Below the pieces are notes generated by a model. It had not been told where the DNA came from, searched no databases, and saw nothing but the letters and a program-made list of their open reading frames with translations. Both the position numbers and the translations under genes were made by a program. Below are positions 1 through 6,133 of a DNA stretch of 7,166 nt, one piece after another. The DNA lies in contig MEUM01000083.1 of NCBI GenBank assembly GCA_001771735.1, positions 1,287-8,452 of the forward strand, read 5' to 3'. Each line of letters starts with the position of its first letter. Position 1 is the first letter of the stretch. Source of the DNA: Caldifarciminota bacterium RBG_13_43_14 (lineage in GTDB: Bacteria > Hydrothermota > Tepidihabitantia > SM23-42).

Positions 1-218
1 CATATAATGTCGAGGTCTTCGTCTTTATTACCGGCTGAAGCCCGGCATGGACAGGCAGGATAGCCATATCGTTTTTCATTAACGATCAGTCCTTCTATTA
101 GATCCCGGGTGAATTCAATGTCCGGATTGAGATTATATCCGCCGTTTTCAGCCTCTTTTTTTATTTTATTGTAATAAGTATCGATCTCGTTTTCGTTTAC
201 TCGGGGTCGTTCAATCAT
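1..218 (-). CDS. ftrB: Ferredoxin:thioredoxin reductase catalytic chain, N-terminal fragment (3' end outside window)
   Basis: The gene starts at the ATG at 218, which lies eight bases inside the end of the glutaredoxin-like gene, and runs off the left edge after 72 complete codons. The N-terminal region, through EIDTYYNKIKKEAENGGYNL and LIEGLIVNEKRYGYP, leads into ACPCRASAG with C56 and C58. It then continues EDLDII, where the family next has a cysteine. RYGYPxCPCR followed by DxDIICPC is the hallmark of FTR catalytic chains and their bacterial and archaeal homologues, which hold a [4Fe-4S] cluster beside a redox disulfide and use ferredoxin electrons to reduce thioredoxin-like proteins. The remaining CPC and the CxC cluster ligands lie outside the window and cannot be checked. 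No variable (alpha) chain is seen here. The tight overlap with the glutaredoxin-like gene suggests a reductase-substrate pair. Confidence 0.85.
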   Translation of the reverse strand, partial: MIERPRVNENEIDTYYNKIKKEAENGGYNLNPDIEFTRDLIEGLIVNEKRYGYPACPCRASAGNKDEDLDII

Positions 219-495
219 AATTCAGTGCTTGTTTGATCTTCGATTCATCATAGCCAAGGACGCATTTGCTGTCTTCGATTACGAGCACCGGGAAAGACAG
301 TTTAGGATTCCACTTTTCGATCTCTTTTTCAACTCGCCGTTTATCTTCACCTTCGAGCAGATCATAATCTATATAATCATACTTGATACCAAGTTCATTC
401 AGTAATCGCTTTGTTTTCTTACACCATACGCACGTGCTCAGGGCATAAAGCACGATTTTAAGTGAATTCTTCCCAGGTACGTGTTGATCATTCAT
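211..495 (-). CDS. Glutaredoxin-like dithiol protein (CVWC)
   Basis: The protein has 94 aa from the ATG at 495 (MNDQHV). That start is preceded by AGGAG (505-501) with a 5-nt spacer; a frame open to 531 lacks this support and overlaps the YHS gene. The thioredoxin fold is visible: a first strand KIVLYALST, active site C22-VW-C25, helix KKTKRLLNEL, second strand KYDYIDYD, and the cis-proline strand SFPVLVIED with P69. The C-terminal helix ESKIKQAL closes the fold. A further cysteine, C78, lies in the strand after the cis-Pro hairpin, where many glutaredoxins have the GG pair. CVWC differs from the usual CPYC and is closer to small glutaredoxins and NrdH-like proteins of anaerobes. The next gene starts inside it with an 8-nt overlap and encodes a ferredoxin:thioredoxin reductase chain. 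That enzyme may be its reductase; this is inference from context. Confidence 0.85.
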   Translation of the reverse strand: MNDQHVPGKNSLKIVLYALSTCVWCKKTKRLLNELGIKYDYIDYDLLEGEDKRRVEKEIEKWNPKLSFPVLVIEDSKCVLGYDESKIKQALNYD

Positions 496-506
496 CTTCG
501 CTCCTT

Positions 507-689
507 TTAATGTCCGCCGCTGCAGCAACATCCTTTTTGTATGGGTGGCTCAATATATTTCTGCGGATTCTTATCGAAAGCTGCTTTACAGCCAGGGGCA
601 CAAAAATAATACTTGGTGCCCTTATATTCGCTCTGGTATTCAGCTGTTTTATCATCAACCTGCATCATGCATACTGGATCGATCGCCAT
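507..689 (-). CDS. Small YHS-domain protein with Cys-rich tail, probable metal-binding partner of CopA
   Basis: The protein has 60 aa from the ATG at 689. The YHS domain fills residues 3-46: DPVCMMQV with C7, then YKGTKYYFC (C30), APGC (C34), and the closing FDKNPQKYI. The C7/C30/C34 set is the usual metal-ligand pattern of this family. Small YHS domains are often found at the start of copper and heavy-metal P-type ATPases or encoded beside them. Here the domain is separate and follows copA by 25 nt. The last residues, GCCCSGGH, place three consecutive cysteines (54-56) and a terminal His in a flexible tail, which would suit a soft metal such as Cu(I). I infer a cytoplasmic copper donor or buffer for the pump. 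Zinc or another soft metal cannot be excluded. The next gene starts 11 nt after the TAA. Confidence 0.85.
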   Translation of the reverse strand: MAIDPVCMMQVDDKTAEYQSEYKGTKYYFCAPGCKAAFDKNPQKYIEPPIQKGCCCSGGH

Positions 690-693
690 CTTA

Positions 694-703
694 ATCACCT
701 CCT
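694..703 (-). promoter_or_regulatory. Strong Shine-Dalgarno of the YHS gene
   Basis: The minus strand reads AGGAGGTGAT, with the AGGAGG core eight bases before the ATG at 689. A GTG at 698 lies within this element and is an unlikely start. This is the best ribosome site in the window, so the small YHS protein may be made in excess over the CopA pump translated just before it. Confidence 0.8.
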
Positions 704-714
704 GATTACTGCCG

Positions 715-2910
715 CTATTTTGCGGGTGGCGTATAATTTTTTAACATTAATGATAATGATACAACCGTGATCGAGCTCAATGCCATTGCTAATCCGGCAA
801 ACTCCGGCTTGAAATCGATCCTTAATATTGGATATATTAAACCTGCGGCAAGGGGTATCAATGCGATATTATACGCAAATGCCCAGAAAATATTCTGTTT
901 GATGCGTTGCATAACCTTCTTGCCTAATTGAAGAGCAGCCAATGCATCCCGAAAATTATTACGGACGAGCACGATATCACCGGTTTCAATCGCGATATCA
1001 GTCCCTTGTCCCATCGCGATCCCAATGTCTGCCTGGGCAAGGGCTGGGGCATCATTGATACCATCACCGATAAAAACTACCTTATTGCCGTCCGACTGTA
1101 ACTGAGATACGATTCGCGCTTTTTCCCCGGGCAATATATTTGCCTTGATATTATCGATTCCGACCTGTCGCGCAATCGCATTTGCTGAAACGTCGTTATC
1201 ACCGGTCAGCATCCATAGATCATACTTCATTTTCTTGAATTCAGATATTGTGCCGGCACTTTCCGGTTTCGGACGATCCGCCAGGGCAATAATGCCCAGG
1301 CAGTTGTCTTGCCTTCCAATATATATTACAGTGTTTCCTTGGTTCTTCAAGGTTACTGCTTGTTGCCGAACTATATCGCTTATCATGACCTGTTTTGAAC
1401 CCATGAATTGTTCATTTCCGACCATAATATAATTCGATTCGATCAAAGCACTGACTCCCTGTCCTTCGAAATTTTTGAAATCTCCAATATCAAGCAGCTT
1501 CGAATTTTGTTTTTGAACAGCGTTTACAAGCGCTTCGGCAATCGGATGTTCAGAATATTGCTCAACACTTGCGGCAAGCGCCAACAGCTTATCATCAGTA
1601 ACGGTAACGCCTTTAACGTCGGTGATCGCTAATTTACCATCGGTAATAGTGCCGGTTTTATCCATGATCACTATCCTTGCTTTTTCTGATAATTCAAGTA
1701 CCTCGCTGTTTTTTATTAATATCCCAAGCTCAGCTCCTCGGCCAAGACCGACGGTCACCGCGGTTGGTGTAGCCAGACCAAGTGCGCAGGGGCAGGCAAC
1801 GACCAGCACCGCGATGAGTCTGGTCAATGCAAATATTAAACTGCTGTTGAATAAAAAATACCAGGCAACAAATGAAAGGATGGCGATTGCTAATACGGCT
1901 GGAATCAAATAGGTGACGACTCGATCAGCAAACTTCTGGACCGGCGGTTTTGATGTCTGCGCTTGCTCCACCAATTTAATTATTTGTGATAAAAAAGTAT
2001 TTTCACCGATACGGGTTACGCGGATCTTAAGCGCATTCTTGCTTAAAGTGCCGCCGATTACTTCCATGCCGACAGTTCTCATCAGGGGCATAGATTCGCC
2101 GGTCGCCATCGATTCATCGACATAGCTTTGACCTTCTTCAATTATCCCGTCGATCGGAATACGCTCGCCTGGTTTTACGATAACGATATTATCTTTCTGT
2201 ACATTGCCGATTGGTACTTTTAGCACTTCACCGTCTTTTTCTATCCATGCTTCTTGGGGCATCATTGCAGCTAATTTTTTAATCGCTTCAGATGTTCGGC
2301 CGCGAGCGCGGGATTCAAGGTATCGACCCAGAATCAGGAATGAAGCAAGCATGATCGCGGTTTCGTAGAACATGAAATCGTGAGTCAATAATATGCCAAA
2401 AGTACCAAGAACACTTGATGTATATGCGATCCCGATACCAAGTGCATACATAACATCCATAGTTAAGGTACGGTTTTTTATCGCAACAAAGGCATTTTTA
2501 AATATCGGAGCAGAAAGGAAAATAAATACGGGCGTTGAAACAGCAAAAATGAGGTAATTGATCCACATTAACTTATGAAAAGGAACATACATAAGAACCA
2601 TAAGCGGGATGCCGATCGAGAACCCGACAAAGATCTTGATCTTATTAACCTGATATTCTTTAATCTTTACCTTATTGAATTCCGCTTCGCTATTATCCTC
2701 GATCAATTGATAACCAGCACTCTTAACCGCATTACTTATTGTATTTATGGAGATTTGGGATGGATCGAATGTTAAAAGAATATCTTCCGTGCTAAGATTT
2801 ACGCTGGCATTTTTTACGCCTTTTAATTTAGTGACCGCGTTCTCGACTGCCGTAACACAGGATGCACAATGCATGCCATTGATCTTTGCGTTAATCTTGA
2901 CCGGTTTCAT
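715..2910 (-). CDS. copA: CopA-type Cu(I)-translocating P1B-ATPase
   Basis: The protein has 731 aa and is complete. One N-terminal heavy-metal-associated domain has GMHCASC (C15, C18). Eight membrane segments can be placed at about 93-111, 117-135, 153-174, 180-196, 333-355, 361-386, 672-693 and 703-723. Catalytic motifs are intact: TGES (270-273) in the actuator domain, CPC (373-375) in segment 6, phosphorylated D417 in DKTGT, HP (455-456) and GEGQG-like FEGQGV in the nucleotide domain, and GDGINDAP from 615. Y680-N681 in segment 7 and M709xxSS713 in segment 8 are the Cu(I)-specific P1B-1 signature. The predicted role is ATP-driven export of Cu(I) from the cytoplasm. Its ATG overlaps the DUF2156 stop by 4 nt, and the YHS gene follows after 25 nt. 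No CopY/CsoR-type regulator is in view. Silver may also be transported. Confidence in copper specificity is high. Confidence 0.95.
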   Translation of the reverse strand: MKPVKINAKINGMHCASCVTAVENAVTKLKGVKNASVNLSTEDILLTFDPSQISINTISNAVKSAGYQLIEDNSEAEFNKVKIKEYQVNKIKIFVGFSIGIPLMVLMYVPFHKLMWINYLIFAVSTPVFIFLSAPIFKNAFVAIKNRTLTMDVMYALGIGIAYTSSVLGTFGILLTHDFMFYETAIMLASFLILGRYLESRARGRTSEAIKKLAAMMPQEAWIEKDGEVLKVPIGNVQKDNIVIVKPGERIPIDGIIEEGQSYVDESMATGESMPLMRTVGMEVIGGTLSKNALKIRVTRIGENTFLSQIIKLVEQAQTSKPPVQKFADRVVTYLIPAVLAIAILSFVAWYFLFNSSLIFALTRLIAVLVVACPCALGLATPTAVTVGLGRGAELGILIKNSEVLELSEKARIVIMDKTGTITDGKLAITDVKGVTVTDDKLLALAASVEQYSEHPIAEALVNAVQKQNSKLLDIGDFKNFEGQGVSALIESNYIMVGNEQFMGSKQVMISDIVRQQAVTLKNQGNTVIYIGRQDNCLGIIALADRPKPESAGTISEFKKMKYDLWMLTGDNDVSANAIARQVGIDNIKANILPGEKARIVSQLQSDGNKVVFIGDGINDAPALAQADIGIAMGQGTDIAIETGDIVLVRNNFRDALAALQLGKKVMQRIKQNIFWAFAYNIALIPLAAGLIYPILRIDFKPEFAGLAMALSSITVVSLSLMLKNYTPPAK

Positions 2911-3815
2911 AATGTGTTCTGCTTATTCTTCAAAAATATTGTGTATTTTTTGACGAGATCAGATGGATAATAAGACATTTTAGATTGACGCAGACCAAAT
3001 TCTCCAAGATCCTGTTCCCGGTTGATAAAGATCGCTTCGGTCATGGTTTCAGCGAATTTTTGATTTATCGTGGCGTAACTGCCTTGTATCTCTGGATTTG
3101 CTTTTTCAATATGAATGACCAGCGTATCAAGATTGAGCATTTCGCCAAGAGTAAACGCCTCAACTTTACCATCGATAAGCAATACGCCACCCTGTAATTT
3201 CAGTTCATTCACATTTGCCATGGCCACCGCAACCGCATCCCATTCACTTAAAAGGTTCATATCATCCTCGCAGCGACGCAGACCACACCATCTTTCAATG
3301 AGCTCATTGCAGTCCTTTAACAGACTCGCATCGAATTCCCGGTATTCGACTTGATGATCCCTCTTAAGCGCGCTAATATGATTGCGTTTGTTGTGATATC
3401 GATTGCCTGATAACTCGACCAACGATGATCTCTTATAAATATAATCGAAATGATCTCTTTTTTCATTGATCGTAAAATCTCCGTTTAAAATTTTGGTAAA
3501 ACGTTGATCGGCCCGCTCAATGCATGGTTTGTTTATTTTTTTTGACGATTTCATCCAATCAAAAAGTTTTGCCGTCGTTCCAATAAGATCCCCGTTTCCA
3601 ACCGGTTGAAGGGCGAAACTATCTGAACCTTGATCGCTGATGATCACTAGATTATCATTATCCATGCTCCAAAAGTATTGATAGCGACCGCGCCAGATAT
3701 AGAGATTCGAAAAGTTAAGTTCTGAGCTCTTTGGCTGATAACGCCATAGTATTTCCCGTATATAAATCTGATCATTGATTTCGATAGATTTAAAATGTGG
3801 AAAGACCGGTACCAT
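2907..3815 (-). CDS. DUF2156 / phosphatidylglycerol lysyltransferase C-terminal-like GNAT-fold protein
   Basis: The protein has 302 aa and no visible signal peptide or membrane segment. It matches the DUF2156 (LPG_synthase_C) pattern. Residues 131-150 contain ELSGNRYHNKRNHI, followed by ERWCGLR (174-180), a conserved EWDAVAVAMAN helix (191-201), GGVLLIDGKVEAFTLGE (209-225), LVIHIEKANPEIQGSY (232-247) and a C-terminal INREQDLGEFGLRQSK (264-279). In MprF-type enzymes the related domain transfers an aminoacyl group from tRNA to a lipid. The soluble stand-alone version seen here is widespread and generally has no established substrate. It starts by a 1-nt overlap (TAATG) with the IscU-fusion stop and ends by a 4-nt ATGA overlap with copA. 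It is therefore locked into the operon by coupling on both sides. I cannot state its function. An acyl or aminoacyl transferase role is only a family-level expectation. Confidence 0.8.
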   Translation of the reverse strand: MVPVFPHFKSIEINDQIYIREILWRYQPKSSELNFSNLYIWRGRYQYFWSMDNDNLVIISDQGSDSFALQPVGNGDLIGTTAKLFDWMKSSKKINKPCIERADQRFTKILNGDFTINEKRDHFDYIYKRSSLVELSGNRYHNKRNHISALKRDHQVEYREFDASLLKDCNELIERWCGLRRCEDDMNLLSEWDAVAVAMANVNELKLQGGVLLIDGKVEAFTLGEMLNLDTLVIHIEKANPEIQGSYATINQKFAETMTEAIFINREQDLGEFGLRQSKMSYYPSDLVKKYTIFLKNKQNTL

Positions 3816-4591
3816 TATGAACAGAATATGATCACTGCATCGGTAAAGAGATCGTATTCCTCATTCTCGTTCAGATCGTGAATTCGTACTTTTTCAAGGG
3901 ATTTGAGACCATCAAATTCGATTATTTCTGATTCAAAAAGCATCTTGACTCCGGCTTCATTAAGTTGTTTCAGCATTTCAGGATTAGTTTCACTTTCTTT
4001 TTTCCTGGTCAGAAAGATGATGCGCGGTGAAATACCTTTAAGCGTTGTCGCTGCCTGCGCTGATGATATACCGGTATCCACAATTATTACGCGTTTTCCA
4101 GTCAATTGTTCATTATTTATCGTATAGAAAACCCCATTATTCGTAAATTTTTCCCGATTCTTGATTTTATCCGGACATTCAATATCGGCGGTATCTCTTT
4201 TCGTACTGGGTTGCTGTTTTTTCCGGTAGTTATCTATTGCATCCCGCAGCGCATCCGCAGCAAGATTTGAACAATGCATTTTAATTGGCGGTAAACCGTC
4301 AAGCTCATTGGCCACATCCTGGCGGGTTATTTTTATCGCTTCTTCTAATGTTTTACCTTTAGCAAGCTCGGTGATCATGCTGGCAGTGGCGATCGCTGAA
4401 CCGCATCCAAATGTTTTGAACTTGACATCTTCGATGCGATCGTTTTTGATCTTTAAATAGATCTCCATTAGATCACCGCACACTGGATTTCCCACACGTC
4501 CGACCGCGATATCGTCACCCTCGAGAGTGCCGGTATTACGCGGATTTCGGAAATGATCGAGTACTTTCTCTGAATACTCAGTTGATTTCAT
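3815..4591 (-). CDS. iscU: IscU-type Fe-S scaffold fused to a degenerate thioredoxin-reductase-like domain
   Basis: The protein has 258 aa, about twice the usual IscU length. Residues 1-125 form a normal IscU scaffold: YSEKVLDHFRNPRN, C38 and D40 in NPVCGD, C63 in FGCGSA, and H106-C107 in MHCSNLAADAL, so all three cluster cysteines and the conserved Asp are present. After a charged linker containing C139, residues 148-258 resemble the NAD(P)H-binding segment of thioredoxin reductase. NGVFYTINN aligns with the RGVSYCATC element, GKRVIIVDTGISSAQAA with GKxVxVVGGGxSAxEEA, FLTRKKE with the HRR region, and the end DAVIIFCS with DGVFxxIG. The CxxC has become TINN, the first Gly of GxGxxA is Asp, and HRR is TRK, so FAD-linked disulfide reduction is unlikely. 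The stop TAA shares a base with the next ATG. The scaffold call is firm. The extension's origin is a reasoned alignment from memory. Confidence 0.85.
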   Translation of the reverse strand: MKSTEYSEKVLDHFRNPRNTGTLEGDDIAVGRVGNPVCGDLMEIYLKIKNDRIEDVKFKTFGCGSAIATASMITELAKGKTLEEAIKITRQDVANELDGLPPIKMHCSNLAADALRDAIDNYRKKQQPSTKRDTADIECPDKIKNREKFTNNGVFYTINNEQLTGKRVIIVDTGISSAQAATTLKGISPRIIFLTRKKESETNPEMLKQLNEAGVKMLFESEIIEFDGLKSLEKVRIHDLNENEEYDLFTDAVIIFCS

Positions 4592-4592
4592 T

Positions 4593-5759
4593 TCATGCCT
4601 CCCGATACAGGGGCGATAACTTTCTTAAACGATCAACCACCGCCGGGAGTCGATCGATGAGTGTATCTATATCCTGCTCAACCGTAAATCGGCCGCAGGT
4701 TAGTTGTAATGAACCATGGGCTTCTTCGTGGAGCAGTCCCATGGCGATAAGGGTATGCGAAGGCTCTAGCGTCTTTGATGAACATGCTGAGCCGGTCGAC
4801 ACCGCAATATTTTTATCTTTTAATGATAGGAGCAGTGCTTCACCTTCAATGCCATCAAACCTGAAATGAGCGTTATTTGGTAATCGCTCGGTAGGATGCC
4901 CATTTAGGTATGTTTTCGGAATCAATCGGGGGATTTTATTTATCAATTTTTCCCGGAATTTAATTAGTTTCGGCACTTCATTTTCCATTTCGGTTTGCAT
5001 GATAACTGCTGCCTTAGCCATACCGGCAATCCCCGGAAGATTCTCAGTCCCGGACCTTAATCCGTTTTCCTGTCCTCCTCCAATGATCACCGGGATCAAA
5101 CGCAGACCTTCTTTTATAAAAAGTGCACCCGTGCCTTTAGGCCCGTATATATCATTTGAAGAAAGGGAAAGAAGATCGACATTATCACTTATTACATTGA
5201 TCGGTAAAAGACCAACCGCGGCTACGGCATCGGAATGCAAAACGATTTTTTTCTCACGACAGAGCTTTCCGATTTCCGTAATTGGCTGTATCGTCCCAAC
5301 CTCGTTACTTGCATAAGCAATTGAGACCAATATTGTTTGGTCGGTGATACGCTCACGGATTTTATCGATATTAACCATTCCAAAATGATCCACCGGGACT
5401 CGCGAAATCTTGAACCCATTTTTCTCGAGGAATTTTGTAATATTGATTATTGATATATGTTCGATTTCAGATATTATTATGTGATTGCCTCGGTTTTTAT
5501 TGCGCATTGCATAGCCGATTATCGCTAAATTGTTGGCCTCAGTCGCTCCTGAGGTAAACACAATTTCATCAGCCTTGGCATGGATAGAATCGGCAACTTG
5601 ACTGCGGCTTTTCTCAAGCATTGTCGTTGCCTGATCACCGATATAGTGCAGGGCAGAGGGATTACCAAAATTTTCATAAAACCAGGGTCGCATTGCTTCG
5701 ATCACCCTGGGATCGACTGGTTTTGACGACTGATAATCAAGATATATTGATCTGGCCAT
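4593..5759 (-). CDS. iscS: IscS/NifS-like cysteine desulfurase homologue lacking the PLP lysine
   Basis: The protein has 388 aa from the ATG at 5759 (MARSIYLDYQ). A longer frame to 5801 only overlaps the DsrE-like gene. It is a full-length class V aminotransferase-fold protein. Visible motifs include FGNPSALH, TSGATEANNLAI (residues 69-80), the PLP-stacking H101 in SEIEH, N152 in ASNEVGTIQ, D177 in HSDA, GPKGTGAL (206-213), GGGQENGLRSGTEN (227-240) and the mobile-loop cysteine C326 in STGSACSS. At the position where active enzymes have His-Lys (SxHKxxGPKG), this protein reads SSNDIYGPKG. The Schiff-base lysine is therefore replaced by D203, and the Gln after D177 is A180. From memory, Archaeoglobus fulgidus IscS has the same Asp substitution, and its SSND, GGGQENGLRSG and C-terminal MSPLYR-like segments look very similar. 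Desulfurase activity is doubtful; a persulfide-accepting platform for IscU is likely. It is coupled to the next gene by a 1-nt gap. Confidence 0.9.
   Translation of the reverse strand: MARSIYLDYQSSKPVDPRVIEAMRPWFYENFGNPSALHYIGDQATTMLEKSRSQVADSIHAKADEIVFTSGATEANNLAIIGYAMRNKNRGNHIIISEIEHISIINITKFLEKNGFKISRVPVDHFGMVNIDKIRERITDQTILVSIAYASNEVGTIQPITEIGKLCREKKIVLHSDAVAAVGLLPINVISDNVDLLSLSSNDIYGPKGTGALFIKEGLRLIPVIIGGGQENGLRSGTENLPGIAGMAKAAVIMQTEMENEVPKLIKFREKLINKIPRLIPKTYLNGHPTERLPNNAHFRFDGIEGEALLLSLKDKNIAVSTGSACSSKTLEPSHTLIAMGLLHEEAHGSLQLTCGRFTVEQDIDTLIDRLPAVVDRLRKLSPLYREA
4598..4603 (-). promoter_or_regulatory. Ribosome binding site of the IscU-fusion gene
   Basis: The minus strand reads GGGAGG six bases before the ATG at 4591. 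It lies inside the last codons of the IscS-like gene, whose TGA is separated from the ATG by one A. It supports this start and coupled translation of the two interacting proteins. Confidence 0.7.
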
Positions 5760-5760
5760 T

Positions 5761-6123
5761 TTAAAACCACATCGTGGCGTCGGCATCCAGGGCAAGATCA
5801 TTCAGGGTCGCAGCGCCGACTATTTTTACGCCGGGGATCAGATCCACTTTTTCCCAGCCCAGCATCTGTTTTGATGCTTCACATACATAAATTTCAATAC
5901 CGAGATCAATTGTCTTTCTGATCATTTCAGCAACACTAGGGAAGCTGCCAAGTTTTATCTTTTCAGCTTCTCCGGGGCGCAATACTTTTAATCCGGCGCC
6001 TAGATAATAAACTATTGGATGCAGATCCATTGCCTTGGCAGTTTGAGCAAGGACCAAGGGTGAATACTGCCGCTCGGGCGCATCACTGGTTTGAACATAA
6101 AGTAGAGACTTTTTATCCTTCAT
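5761..6123 (-). CDS. DsrE-family sulfur transfer protein
   Basis: This is a 120-aa single-domain protein. It has the DsrE/DsrF/TusBCD-like alternating alpha/beta pattern: a first strand KKSLLYVQTSD, a second strand PIVYYLG, and a third strand IEIYVCEASK. C81 sits just after the third strand, where active DsrE/TusD proteins carry the persulfide-bearing cysteine. A further strand, VKIVGAATL, follows. DsrE proteins receive and hand on persulfide sulfur, often with TusA, in the cytoplasm. Its place immediately after a TusA-like gene matches the tusA-dsrE pairs known from sulfur oxidation and sulfane-sulfur trafficking loci. The gene ends TAA, then a single A, then the ATG of the IscS-like gene, so the two are translationally coupled. 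The DsrE fold and Cys81 are well supported. The direction of sulfur flow is inference, and no other members of a DsrEFH heterohexamer are present. Confidence 0.82.
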   Translation of the reverse strand: MKDKKSLLYVQTSDAPERQYSPLVLAQTAKAMDLHPIVYYLGAGLKVLRPGEAEKIKLGSFPSVAEMIRKTIDLGIEIYVCEASKQMLGWEKVDLIPGVKIVGAATLNDLALDADATMWF

Positions 6124-6133
6124 GGATCACCTC
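6124..6133 (-). promoter_or_regulatory. Strong ribosome binding site of the DsrE-like gene, containing the tusA stop codon
   Basis: The minus strand reads GAGGTGATCC directly before the ATG at 6123, a near-complete match to the anti-SD complement. The TGA of the TusA-like gene (6127-6129) lies inside it. This arrangement fixes the DsrE start and implies translational coupling. Confidence 0.75.

Noticed and set aside
496..531. Twelve-residue N-terminal extension of the glutaredoxin-like protein.
   Set aside because: The ATG at 495 has a good AGGAG site at proper spacing, and the extension overlaps the YHS coding end.
4268..4600. Whether the IscU fusion might arise from a frameshift or sequencing error joining two genes.
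   Set aside because: The reading frame is continuous from the scaffold through the linker and extension, with its own stop overlapping the next start and no internal start with a ribosome site.
5760..5801. Fourteen-residue N-terminal extension of the IscS-like protein.
   Set aside because: It overlaps the DsrE-like coding end, and family proteins begin close to the YLDYQ segment. The ATG at 5759 abuts the DsrE stop.
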